This document shows positions 12,667 through 24,199 of a stretch of 64,000 nucleotides of DNA, in pieces. Within the stretch, counting starts at the first letter, position 1, and each line of letters starts with the position of its first letter. The position numbers and the translations under genes are program-made. This DNA is from Emydura subglobosa (Eukaryota > Chordata > Testudines > Chelidae), in contig ML679968.1 in assembly GCA_007922225.1 (NCBI GenBank), positions 10,422,399-10,486,398 on the forward strand, written 5' to 3'. The notes beneath the pieces are model-generated. The model saw only the letters and a program-made list of their open reading frames with translations, did not search any database and was not told the DNA's origin.

Positions 12667-12716
12667 ATTTATAGGAATGATTTTAAAAAAATAAATCTCA
12701 GAGGTAAAATATATTT
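12667..12716. repeat. Third partial copy of the fold-back arm
   Basis: The sequence 'aaataaatctcagaggtaaa' and the following 'atatatttgtggctgttta' match the reverse complement of the left arm (ataagtctcagaggtaaata, then gttttta and gttgttt). It lies in the same orientation as the right arm. A piece of the element was therefore duplicated nearby. Confidence 0.5.
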
Positions 12717-12805
12717 GTGGCTGTTTACATTTTCCTCTGTCGGTAAATAATTGGCATGCTTTTCTGTACTAATATCTGCTTTGTTTATTTTGTCCCCTCT
12801 ACCGC

Positions 12806-13772
12806 TCATTCCACAAGAGAATGCAGAAAAAACTTTCTGAAACTGGGTTTCTGCCCCTCCCTCTGAGGCTTATGGCCCACAGATATCTGTGCTTTCTCAA
12901 AAGCATCTACTATTCCAGCCATTTCTATCACAGATTTCAAATCCTTATCCCACAGGCCATTCCTCAAATTATTTGTACAACCGCTTATAAACTTCTCTTG
13001 AACAATCAAATCAAGTAATTGGTCATAAAATAAAAATATTTTTCCCTTTAGTCCATTTGTTCAACAATCACACAATTTATAGCAATTTATAGCATATTCA
13101 CTATGAGTCATGCTTGTATCCTTCTTAAGATCTCTAAACTTCAGTCTGGACACTTCATGTGTAATCTGAAAGCTTTGGAAGACAGCTCTCTTAAATGCAT
13201 CATATCTTAAAGCCTCCTCCATTGGCATTTCATTAAACATAGGTAAAGCTTTGCCCAACAACTTTGCTATGAGAGTGGGAACTTTCTGCTCCTCAGGAAT
13301 CTTGTGCACTGCACAAAGCTTTGCAAAAGTAGTGAAGTACTCCTCGATGCAGTCTGTCTCCTTGTAAGCAGGACACAGCTTATCAAAGCTGGGTGTCTTA
13401 GGTGTGGAAGGAGACGCTGGGGCATCTGGGACCCTCCCATATTTCTCCACCGTCTCCAGTTGGTGTTTTCTTTCCTGTTCCTTGTTCAGTGAGGCTTTCT
13501 CTGCAGCCTCTGGCTGCAGCAAGGGTCAATTCTTGCTGTTTTAACTCCAAGGCATGTCTGTGTACAGCTTCCTCAGTTTCGCTGGCTGCAAGTGCATCTT
13601 GCTGCTTTAACTCCAAGGCATGCTGGTGTGCGGCTGCCTCAGCTTCCCTGGCTGCAGCTGCTTCTTTAAGCTTCATTCCTGCTTGCCATTTTAGAAATTC
13701 ACGCTGTCTCTCTTTCTCCTGGGCTTCTAGCCTAGCCATTTCAAGTTTTGCAGCTGCCTTGCTGGTAGGCAT
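12806..13772 (-). pseudogene. Gypsy (Gmr1-like) gag with SCAN-like capsid, broken
   Basis: The minus-strand product starts at an ATG (13772) with an Ala/Glu/Lys-rich coiled-coil region that contains a 22-residue tandem duplication around HALELKQQ. A frameshift near 13500-13520 moves it into the frame at 13061-13522 (KYGRVPDAP, YFTTFAKLCAVHKIPEEQK, SQFQ-type helices). A second break near 13040 leads to the C-terminal helices at 12806-13009 (VQEKFISGC, LRNGLWDKD). The last two blocks resemble the SCAN fold, which is known to derive from the Gag capsid of Gmr1-like Ty3/gypsy elements. No protease, RT or integrase follows downstream on the minus strand, so only the 5' part of the element is left. 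Confidence 0.75.
13532..13663 (-). repeat. 66-bp in-frame tandem duplication in gag
   Basis: On the plus strand, 'cttgctg(t/c)tttaactccaa' with 'ggcatg' recurs at a 66-bp period (13532 and 13598). It encodes two 22-residue units, each with HALELKQQ. The units differ at several bases, so the duplication is not recent. Confidence 0.8.
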
Positions 13773-14229
13773 TTTTATGTTTCCCTGTGCTTATTTCCCT
13801 CACTCAAAATAAACAAACAGAAAATAACAAACTGTGATCTCCTCCTGACTGTTCTTAGGCACCACATTTAAAATCATAAATACCAGGGTTCAAAGTGTGA
13901 ACTTCATTCAGAGCAACAAGCTGTGCATATACCGTGTGCTTGCCGTGCCACTGTGATGTTCCCCCCTGTAATCTGTACTGGTGTGTAGCTGTGTCACCCC
14001 AATTCCTCACTCCTGGGCCCCAACTTACCCCACTTTGCTGTGTGAACCATGCACTCCTGAATCAGCCCACACTCAGCCTCTTGCGAGTACTCGGTCCCAG
14101 ACTTAGTGACAGAGCACTTTTGGCCAGCTGCTCATGGGATAGACGCCTAACAAAAAGCCCCAGTCCCAGATGCAACCCCAGGAACTGCCATCTTGCAGGG
14201 TTCAGTGCTGCACACTGCACCCTGCAAGC

Positions 14230-15044
14230 TTAATTAAATTTGTCCATCAATTTATCAAAGAAATTGATATGCACCACCTCTGTCACTCTTAGCAGAGTCT
14301 CTATATACACACAATCCACATACACTGTTTTAGATCAAACAAATAAATAAATGTATTGACTACAGCAAGATTTTAAATGAACCTAAGTCAGATCAATATA
14401 AATCAAGAGATTAATAATAAGTCAAGGAGTTGATCACAATTAACTAAAAGATAACTCACATCCTAAACTAAGATTAATATTTCAGTCATTTCTGAGATGC
14501 CAGTTTACCATACAAGCTGGCCGAAATGCCTCTTGCAACTAGGCCCCCCTTTCCTGTGGGTAGGTGCCAGTATTTGATGTCACTTGGGAGATAGATTCCA
14601 GGGGAGAGTCTTGAGACAAAGATGCCTCAGCTTTTAATAAGTTTCCTGGACACCTCCTGGGGTCAGGTGATTGGCCACGTCTGGCAATGGGCATGATTTC
14701 GTCCACTTGAGCCAAAGTGCTCACAGTTGCTTAGGCCACTCCATTGTTCCTGTATGCATGCCTCTGCTGGGCATGGAAACACAGTTTTGTGTTTGTCTGC
14801 ATCTATTCAAGCCATGTGAGACACATTTGGGGATATGATATAGCAGGGTTTCATATCTGTACTTATGTGTAACATTGCAGGAAACATGCTACCATAACAA
14901 TAATGTTCAGTATTCCATGAGCATTCCAAAAATACCTTGCATGGCATACTTTGGATTAGATAATACACGGTTACACTATAAGGGTCAATATGAATGATAC
15001 ATAAATCACACTACAAGGGTGTACATGGGCTACAGCATGTCACA
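14230..15044 (-). repeat. Candidate gypsy 5' LTR and leader
   Basis: Upstream of the gag start on the minus strand lies about 1.2 kb without frames. The outer end at about 15044 reads tgtgacatgctg on the minus strand, consistent with a TG-starting LTR. The AT-rich block 'aatgtattgactacagcaag' at 14351 resembles turtle gypsy LTRs from memory. The LTR-leader boundary and the primer-binding site were not located. No second LTR is present in the window, so this is an inference from position. Confidence 0.4.
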
Positions 15045-15054
15045 CCATTCTCCT

Positions 15055-15905
15055 ACACACTGCTGTTCCTTTCTCTGTTACTGTACTGTATTTTTGTTGC
15101 TTTACATCCCAGTCAATATTAGAATCAGGCATGGAGATTACATGACCACCAAACCGTCTCCCCTGAGTTCCTTGTTTAAAGCTCTTTTAATCATTTGTGC
15201 CAGCCTTCATCCCAGAAGTCTATTTCCCTCCTTACTGAGGTGGAGTCCATCCCATGTGAACTGTCCTTTGTCCATGAATGCCTCCCAGTGTTAAACATCC
15301 CAAAGCTCTCCTTATAGCTCCACTGTCTAAGCCCTCTGTTAATCATCATACTCTTGTCTTTTCTTCTTTTTCCTCCTTTGGAAACAGGTAAAATCCTACT
15401 GAAGATTACCTGACACTTCATTTTTTTAAGCATATTCCCCATCCTGGAATAGTCTCCCTTGATGTGTGTCAGTGAAAATCTAGCAGTATCATTCATACAA
15501 TGTGAAGGACAGTCAGTGGATTCTTTCCTGCAACCATGAGGAGCCTCTTCAGCCTCAGGTCCACATCCCATATCTTAGCTCCCAGCAAACAGCACTCCCT
15601 TCTGTTCTCCAGATCAGCTCTGTTGACAGGCCTGACTGTTCTTCTTAATAGTGAGTCACCAATCACATAGACATGCCTCTTCCTCGTGTTGGTGTGATTC
15701 TCCAGCCTTTCTCCTGTTCTTTCTGGTAGCCAGTCTTCTTGTCTTTTGTTCTGTCTTTCAATCTTTTGCGAGTCATCCTCTATCCTCTTTCCCTGCAGGC
15801 ACAACCACGGGTGATAGGAAAAGTACACCCTCATGACCCAAGTCCTCTCTGTGATCCTTTAGCAATTGGGAAGCAGTGCCTTCTCTGGACTATAACTCAG
15901 CCTTG
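15055..15905 (-). pseudogene. CR1 ORF1 remnant (esterase, SGNH-type)
   Basis: The minus-strand frames 15493-15834 and 15191-15571 overlap and together give the CR1 ORF1 esterase region. Block I reads VIGDSLLRRTVRP. Then come LGAKIWDVD, a broken block III (NDTA after a frameshift), and QVIFSRILPVSKGGKRR. Near the C-terminus, where family members carry the catalytic His, the copy reads HGMDSTS. The product is therefore dead. CR1 ORF1 proteins bind RNA and carry this hydrolase domain. No ORF2 follows, so this is an ORF1-only fragment beside the gypsy leader. Confidence 0.75.
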
Positions 15906-16365
15906 AGAACAGATGAGTTCTTAGTTGGGCTCAAAAGTTCACTTGCACAGCACTTGCTTTTTGTGTGTTCAAAACCTAATTAAATGATAATAGAATACCA
16001 TCAGTATGTGCAAATTCCCTTGTACACTGGTTTCTGAAATGTAAACTATAGCTATAATTGGCAACATGATAACTGCTCTCCAATATTGAAACTGTTCTCC
16101 TTCCAGCATTTATTCAGAATATACTTTTTCAAAATATAGAATATACTGCTGTTCCTGTTATAGACATTGCATTAATTTCTGGCCCTGAAAACGATGAGTG
16201 GTTTGTAATGTCAGTTAAAGATGAGAGGCTAGAAAGTCAAGTGGAATCCTGAGAACATGAATCTTCTGACACCATGGCAACACTTAGAAGCCTGGTCTCT
16301 CTTGACTCCTGACAGGGAGATTAACAATTAAAAACCCACTCATGGCATTTATTTATTACAAATCC

Positions 16366-16396
<31 letters not shown>

Positions 16397-17680
16397 TATT
16401 AAAACTGAGAAATGTAAAATTGTGGCTTTCCATTTGGCAGGTTTCCAATCTGTTTTTTTGATAAGTCTGTCTAGATACCACACAGATCAAAGCTGTTATT
16501 CCACGTTCTCTAAGAAATTGGGGAGAAAATAAATTATGAAAACATGAACCCTCCTTTCCACCTTTAATTCCTCACACCTCATCATTCAACTCCAGTTCTT
16601 CATTTTAAGTTGTAAACTAAAAAAACATGGGGCTGTTTGGATAAATGGGCACCCTTAGCATTATATATGTATATGTCCTATATTATATACATTATCTAAT
16701 TAACTGAGAAAATATACTGTCAATCAAAATTAACTGTGTTGCACATAGTTATTTAAATAAAGTCAAACTTTGATAGAGAAATTATCTTGCCCTACATATG
16801 CTACAATAGAATGAATCTGGACCACATCAACTTTTGTTTAAGTCTTATCACTTGGAAATGTTCAAGAGTAAAATGTTTTTGCATATGTGTTTGTGTGAGG
16901 AGAGGGTGGGGAGACTTTTTTCCTCTCTATCATTGTATATTCTACTGTATTTTTGAGAGTTTAACCCCATGCCTATAGCCCTGGTATATAGGCACAATTA
17001 CATTATATACTTACTTTATTTAAGTGCAGGGAACCCCCTGCCTGGATAATATTGTGTAAGTAACACTGATGGTAGCTTGGCTATTTTTCTTCTCCCTCCC
17101 AGAAGGGAGTCCTTTAGTTTCTCTTTGCCATGTAAAGGCTCACTAACCTAAAGGAATACTCATTTCTGACTCTGTTTACTGATGCATATTCAAGTAGCTA
17201 TGAAAGATCGGGCTATAATCAACTACTGGGTTTCCTTTGAGAAACTTTCCTCCATTTAAATGGAATAAGAAAAACCATTATCAGGAACTCTAGATCTGTG
17301 TTAATGTGAATAATATATTTTGAACATTCCCTTTTTAATATTTGTCATCAGTATGGAATTTGCCTATAATCAGCTGTGAACTCAAAATTTCTCTTTTCCT
17401 CCAACAAGACACATTTAGAAATGATATGAGAAATATTAATTTCCCTCAGGAAAGAACCATGGAAGTGAGCCTGAAAGGATGACAACTTTATGTGGTTCAT
17501 CCATAGGTGCAATTTTCCTTCTTCCTCATTGTCAATAAGAAACATCATCCCTGTGGAGATCCTGTGCCTCCACACCATCTATAGGCACCCTAATGGAAAA
17601 CACAGGCCTGAGTAGCATGATACCTGTGGAGTCACCGCTACAAAGCAATGGTATATCTACAGTGGTACAAGTGTTGTAGT
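15906..17680. other. No gene; one AT microsatellite
   Basis: AT-rich, unique-looking DNA. The only clear local feature is the (TA)n tract near 16371-16396. Open frames of 60-76 codons here have no recognisable content. Confidence 0.5.
16371..16396. repeat. (TA)n microsatellite
   Basis: An uninterrupted TA dinucleotide run of about 13 units in AT-rich surroundings. Confidence 0.9.
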
Positions 17681-17689
17681 CTTGCCAGG

Positions 17690-18470
17690 GCCCACGAGAT
17701 TATAGGGGCTCAACAGAGGGACCACTGGGGGAGAGTGGGTCCCATTGGCATCCCAGGGTAGGGCTGTGGATGAGATTACCTTCTCCCTGGGGTAATTCCA
17801 GGCCCTGGGCATGAGAAGCTGGGAAGGATCAACAGAGAAGGCATTGGGGAATTGCAGAACCAGAAAATGTTGGGGGCCTGAGGGGGAGAGGCAGACACAG
17901 GAGAGACTGTCCACCTTCAAGAGAGTGTGCAAGATAAAAGCATTGGCCATTTGGATGGAATGGGAGTGTGTATGTGGAACTGGGGAAATTAGACTGGAGC
18001 TGGAACGGACTGAGGTGGAGAACTGAGGGAAGACTTGTAGGGGCCTGAAATGGGGCTGGAGGTGGATCAGGCAAGTGGGGGAGAAGAAGAGCAGAGCTAA
18101 AAGGACCTGGAGATGATTAGATTGGAGCTGGAGGAACTGAGCTCTGGACTGGAGAAGGCTGGAGGAGGATTGATGGAGAGCTGGGTGGGGCTGGCTGAGA
18201 ACTGGAGAAAGAGAGAGGGGACATGGGGGATAGAGGGCTTCAGGGGATTATGAGGGAGATAGAAGGAAGCTAGGCAGGAACTGGAGGATGGGAGGGCTGG
18301 ATTAGGGCTGTGGGAGAATTAGGCCGGAACTGGGAGGAGCTAAGCAGGAGCTGAGGGTCTGGTGGGGATGGTGGGAGTGGAGAGAAGCTAGGCAGGAATT
18401 AGGGCATGGGAATTGGCAGTGTGGAGGAACTGGAGGGGGGCAGGGTTCAGAATCAGGAAGGGGGCTCCTA
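17690..18470 (+). repeat. G/A-rich block with degenerate tandem units
   Basis: The plus strand is strongly purine-rich for about 700 bp. It holds recurring words such as 'aagctaggcaggaactgg', 'attaggccggaactggga', 'gctaagcaggagctgagg' and 'aagctaggcaggaattagg' at about 18265, 18318, 18339 and 18385. The units are irregular (about 21-50 bp apart), as in an old minisatellite. Frames on either strand, up to 81 codons, are composition artefacts. Confidence 0.6.
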
Positions 18471-18479
18471 ACCTATTCT

Positions 18480-20560
18480 TGCAACGGGGCCTGTGGGGAC
18501 TTGTTGGACCACTGCTGCCAAAGAATCCCACAAAGAATCTTCAAACACCTGCTATCACCAGGACCCCCAGTACAACAGGTTCTTATGTAAAATGTAACCC
18601 TGCCATGGGCCTTTTATTATGTTCTTATTTATTTACTTGTTTAGATTTCTCAAACATTCCCCACACAGGGCTCTGGGCATATATACAGCTGCTGTAAAAA
18701 TTACACAAACAATTCAGACTCATGTCCAAAATGAATAAATATAAAGCAATTCCACCAGATTCTCTCATTATCCCCAGATGATGCGCATCCACCAAATCAC
18801 CCCTAGGCTTTTTTCTCTCATGTACAACTGGCCACTCTCTAAGCATGGTCCGTACAAAAGCCTTCTGTATACTTGCCTTTTGTGTGTGCATGAATTTAGG
18901 GGATCTTCTGTTCATGCATCACTAAGTTCCTTTTTCTTTTCCCTTATAGAGAGCTAGAAGGAAATTTCTGCTTTTCCTAGATCTTTTCTCGTGCCCATGG
19001 TCATTTTTCAAATGTATTTTTCAAATATTTTCATGTTTTTACATTTTAAATTTTAGAATGAAAAATAACCGTTGTCACCCATGCATTTGTTCCCTCTGAT
19101 TAGGTCCTTTATTCTTTAAAGACCTACTCACATGTTTACCTTTATTCAAGAGATTAGTCCAACTGAGGTCCACAGGTGTACTCGTGGTCATAAAATTAAA
19201 CTAATATACAAGAGTTCACAGAAGCAGTACTTTGCTTATGCACTTTAGCTGAGACTATCATTATATTCAGAAACAGACTGGAAAGTTAGAATGGTTGTGC
19301 TTTTATTTTCCCTGTGTGGCCTTTGTCTGTTCTCTAAATGTTCTGGGGGAAAAGCCAATGAAACAGAGCAAACTAACAAGAAAAAACAAAAACCTTTCTA
19401 TGTTATTTATTAATAGTGTCAAAAATGTATGTACGTCTTTGTTTCTAATTATAGATATGTTTCCAGATAATCCCTATTTCAAATTTTGCCTTTTAAGCTT
19501 TTGTATTTTGCTCTGTCCTGAATAATTCGTTTCTATGGTATGCTTACCATTTGCCCCCTGGGTTACCCTCCGTTTAGTAATTAGTCAATATGTTTGACTG
19601 AAATTCCTGCTTTATTCATTTTCTTTGCCTAGTAATTTTTCAGAATGCATTGTCAGCTAAGGAAAGGAAAGTACCCAGTTCACAAAAGCCATCCATATGG
19701 GTTCTTCCAGCCCTGACCAAGGAAATCATATCTTAGCCACAGATCATGAGAATTCAGATGAAGAGAAAGAATAGTCTGGGGAAAGGGCAAAAAGTGGAAA
19801 ATGAGATCAATTAAGCTTTCCACACAAATGTGACATCTATTTCAGTGCCATCTATTCCGGATATCTTTCTGGCACAGGAAATATCCACAGCTCAGCGAAA
19901 TTTAATAGAACAGCCTAGTTAAAAAGACATGGTTTACCCACGTTCTTGATTTTTCTCAGCTTGAATAATGAAAAGGGACTAGTCTTCCCCAAGCCCATAC
20001 TATTGGCTTTCTCTTTACTTAGCTTTCCAAATCCCACCTTTTTCTTTGATAGTCTAGATTTTTTGATGATTTGTCTTATAGTGGTACCACCAACCAACAT
20101 GACAAATGCTGTATTTATAACCAACATTGGCAATGCTTACTGTAATCACTTTCCATTATAAAGTCCTGGTTTTAATTGCTTATAACACAGCCAAGCTTTT
20201 ACCATTCAGGCTGAATATTTACATGATAGGTCTTTATCTCAGGCTGAAGTTTTTATGGAGAGTGTCATCCAAAATGATTCAACTGTTTCCAAGAATAAGG
20301 ATAGGTAATAAGAGATTGGGTTTTTTTCCATCCCAACATTTAAAAAGTCTTGTAGTTGTTCATGTGAGAGGTCTAGAACCTCTTCAGTTTGGAGCACAGA
20401 TTTGAAATTTTTCAGGGGTCATTTTAGAGTCAGAGTGGTGATTTTTGCTGTCCGTGTTAAAAATCCATCCAGATTTGGCTGAGTTGCAAATCTCTGAAAA
20501 TGGCCATTTGCACATAATTCACAGCTATGTTTATTCTATCTACACTGAGCATGCACTGAG
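18480..20560. other. No feature recognised
   Basis: Unique-looking AT-rich sequence with no repeat signature that I can name. Frames of 70-96 codons (for example 18625-18915 and 20127-20405) have no domain. Confidence 0.5.
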
Positions 20561-20564
20561 ACTC

Positions 20565-22500
20565 TACATAGACTCATAGACTCAGAATAGACAAATATGA
20601 TCATCTAGCCTGACCTTCTGCACAATGCAGGCTACAGAACCTCACCCACCCATTCCTGTAATAGACCGCTAACCTATGACTCAGTTATTGAAGTCCTCAA
20701 ATCATGGTTTAAAGACTTCAAGGTACAGAGAATCCACCAGTAAGTGACCTGTGCCCCATGCTACAGAGGAAGGCGAACCTCTCCCTCCTCTCCCCCCAGC
20801 CTTTGCCAATCTCCCCCAGGGTAAAATTCCTTCCCAACCCCAAATATAGAAATCAATTAAACCCTGAGCATATGGGCAAGACTCACCAGCCAGAAACCCA
20901 GAAAGAATTTGCTGTAATAACTCAGAACCCACCTCATCTAACATCCCTTCACAAGCCATCGGCATATCTGCCACCAGTAGTCAAAGATCAATCAATTGCC
21001 AAATTAGGCTGTCCCATCATACCACCCCCTCCATAACTTTATCAAGCTCAGTTTTGAAGCCAGCTAGGTTTTTGTCCCCACTTCTCCCCTTGGAAGGCTT
21101 CTCCAGAACTTCACTCCTCTGTTGGTTAGAAATCTAATTAGCATCTAATTAGTTAACATCTAATTTCAAGTCTAAACTTCCTGATGGCCAGTTTATATAT
21201 CTTAGTTCTTGTGCCCACATTGGCGCTGAACTTAATAACTCCTCTCCCTCCCTGGTATTTGTCCCTCTGATGTATTTATAGAGAGCAAGCATATCTCCTC
21301 TCAACCTTCTTTTGGTTAGACTAAACAAACCAAGCTCTTTGAGTTTCCTCTCATAAGGCTGGTTTTCTATTCTGCGGATCATCCTAGTAGCCCTTTCTGT
21401 ATCTGTTCCAGTTTGAATTCATCTTTCTTAAACATGGGGGACCAAACTGCACACAGTTTTCCAGATGAGATCTCAGCAGTGCCTTATATGATAGTACTAA
21501 CACTTCCCCATCTCTACAGGAAATATCTTGCCTGATGCATCCAAGGACCGCATTAACTTTTTTCATGGCCACATCACATTGGCGGCTCATAGTCATCCTG
21601 TGATCAACCAATACCAATATGCCCAGGTCCTTCTCCTCCTCTGTTACTTCCAACTGATGCATACACAGTTTATAGCAGAAATTCTTCTTATTAATCCCTA
21701 AATGCATGAGCTTGCACTTTCCACTATTAAATTCCATCCTATTTCTATTACTCCAGATTACAAGGTCATCCATATCTTCCTGTATGATATCCTGATCTTT
21801 CTCTGTATTGGCAATATCTCCCAACTTTGTGTCATCCACAAACTTTATTAGCACATTCCCACTTTTTGTGCCAAAGTCAATAATAAAAAGATTAAGTAAG
21901 ATTGGTCCTAAGACTTGTCTCTGAGGAACTCCACTAGTAACCTCCCTCCAGCCTGACAGTTCAACTTTCAGTATGACCTGTTGTAGTCTCCCCTTTAACC
22001 AGTTCCACCTTTCGATTTTCGTATTAATCCCATCTTTTCCAATTTAACTAATAATTCCCCATGTGGAACTGTGTCAAATGCCTTACTGAAATCTAGGTAA
22101 ATTATATCGACTGCATTCCCTTTGTCTTAAAAATCTGTTATCGTCTCAAAAAAGATCAGGTTGGTCTGGTACAATGTACCTTTTCTAAAGCCATGTTACA
22201 TTTTATCCCAATTACCATTAACCTTGAGGTCCTTAACTACTTTCTCTTTCAAAATTTTTTCCAAAACCTTGCACGCTACTGAGGTCAAACTAACAGGCCT
22301 GTAGTTACCTGGATCAGTTTATTTCCCTTTCTTAAAAATAGAAACTATGTTAGCAATTCTCCAGTCATATAGTAAAGGCCCTGAGTCTACAGATTCATTA
22401 AAAATCCTTGCTAATGGGCTTGCAATTTCATGTGCTAGTTCTTTTAATATTCTTGGATGGAGATTATCCGCCACCCTCCCTCCCCGATTTAGTCCTATTA
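20565..22500 (-). mobile_element. CR1 LINE, 5'-truncated
   Basis: This is the same CR1 subfamily as 2388-4089, on the minus strand. The frame at 21384-21854 starts within the RT at the FVDDTKL box and continues 'WSNRNRMEFNSGKCK' and 'MKKVNAVLGCIRQDIS'. The frame at 21149-21382 continues '[17 protein letters not shown]'. The region 21850-22130 carries the part missing from the other copy. The 3' UTR ends near 20565. Frameshifts separate the pieces. The upstream endonuclease and ORF1 are absent. Confidence 0.92.
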
Positions 22501-23316
22501 AAAGTGAAATGTTTCTGCATTTGCAATGTTGATTGAAGTAATAACAAAAATGAATTGCCAGTAATCCAATAAAATATAATTAAAACTATGCTGATTCATA
22601 CAAAATTGTGGATATTGCAATATGAGAGTTGGACATGGAATGAGGTGTTTGAAATATTGTTAAAGAAAAAATGATTAATGAAGTAAGTGAGTAGACATAG
22701 TTTAAACAAAAATACAAATTGTAATGTGACACATGGTGATGGAGATTACATGTATTCTCTTCATTGGTATCATTGAAGGAACTGCCCTAATGCTCAACAG
22801 GTTGGAGGTTGCATGCAAATGACAGCATAAATAGAGGTTAAAAGAGTGGGGAGAGGAAGCATAGCTCTTCTTCCTCTGCTAAAAGCAGAATGAGAGCTCC
22901 TCCTCCTCCTCCTTTTATCAATCAACTTTAACCATCAGCATAAAAAGGTGCTTTCATTAATCCTACCAGATAGTAAGTAGAATTCTGTCAATTATCTGTT
23001 AATGCTCTTTTTGGATAATCTGAAAGTGATATTTGATTTATTACATTTGGGTTAGAAAGGACCAAATTTTACTTGGTGGCAACTTACAATCATGAGAAAA
23101 ATTTGCTGCAAGAAGCACCTTCCATTTTATACAATCCCCTCAATATTGCAGAATCTAATTGTGAACCTATTTACCAGTCACAACATTGGTAGTCATTTTA
23201 AATTCACAAGAACCTCGATTCAATTTAATAGAAATCATTGCTTCTAAATATAGACACTGTATATGTTACAGTTTGTGCGCTGTAAAATGAATTGATACCC
23301 TTCATTTAGTTTATTG
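22501..23316. other. No gene; AT-rich
   Basis: No credible frame. At 22815-22830 an octamer-like 'atgcaaat' is followed by 'cataaatag', and at about 22900 there is a (TCC)n run. Neither is strong enough to call a promoter. Confidence 0.4.
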
Positions 23317-23770
23317 TAGAGCTGTATGAATAATTGATTTTTTGGTTCACTGACTGTAACAGGAAAATAAAAAATTAGTCAACCTGAGGAAAAAAATGAA
23401 AAGTTAAAAAAAAAACCCAATCAAACAAGTTAGGGTTGAATAAAATGCTTTTTCATTGTTGAGGTTTGTAAACTTTTTTATATAAAATTGAAGTAAATTT
23501 CAAAACAAAAAATCATTTTGAATAGAAAAGTTAATATTTTTGTTTAAAAAATTGAAATAAAATGGTACGACTTTTTCAGAAGCTTTTTTTAAACTGAAAT
23601 TATCCATTGAATTTGACAGAAATTTGCACAATGTTTCAATCAACCACAATTTGCAATTTTGGAGAAAAGGTATCCACCATTTCCCCCTCTGCTCTAGTTT
23701 ATTGTAAATAAGATCTGAATACACACACATACACACACACAGAATATTTGTTTTAAAAAATTCACACGAA
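23317..23770. mobile_element. AT-rich TIR element, diverged
   Basis: The left end tagagctg matches the terminus of the complete element at 49103-49548. The body alternates 'aaaatttcaa', 'gaaatttt' and 'tttttgtttaaaa' blocks of the same style. The right end is not clear. A (CA)n run at about 23721-23741 lies inside. Confidence 0.45.
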
Positions 23771-24199
23771 AGATTTTTTCAATTCCTGTAGTGCTTGCCT
23801 ATTGTAAATTAGAACAATTCATATATAAATTGAAAAAGTTGCAAAGTAAAAGTTTATCATTTGTCAAGTAGATGGTTGTGAGGCAAGAATGGGTTTTTAG
23901 GATGTTGTAATTTTATTTTACCCCATTTGTTACCTTTGTATTGCCACAATATTAGCAATTCATTTGAGTTTGGAGTTTTGTTCCAGGCACTTTGTTTTGT
24001 TTGCTGTAAAATTCCTTCTCATTTATTTAAAATGTACAAACATACCCAACCCCATCACGCTGTTTAAATTCAAGAAGTTACATAAATCTTCACTTTAACA
24101 CCCTCCATATATCTCTATGTAGCTTTTCAGAAGGAAAAAATCCTCATTTAACCATCTCTCAGATGGTAACAAATGTTGTTGTTGGGGAAAAGAGAGTCA
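23771..24199. other. No feature recognised
   Basis: AT-rich sequence between a TIR element and a CR1. The upstream edge of the CR1 is placed by where recognisable coding similarity begins. Confidence 0.4.

Noticed and set aside
13402..13812. A 136-codon plus-strand frame rich in Ala, Ser and Cys
   Set aside because: It is the antisense shadow of the gag coiled coil on the minus strand.
22800..22935. Octamer word followed by a TATA-like word, as a promoter
   Set aside because: The two words are short and common in AT-rich DNA, and no transcript or frame follows.
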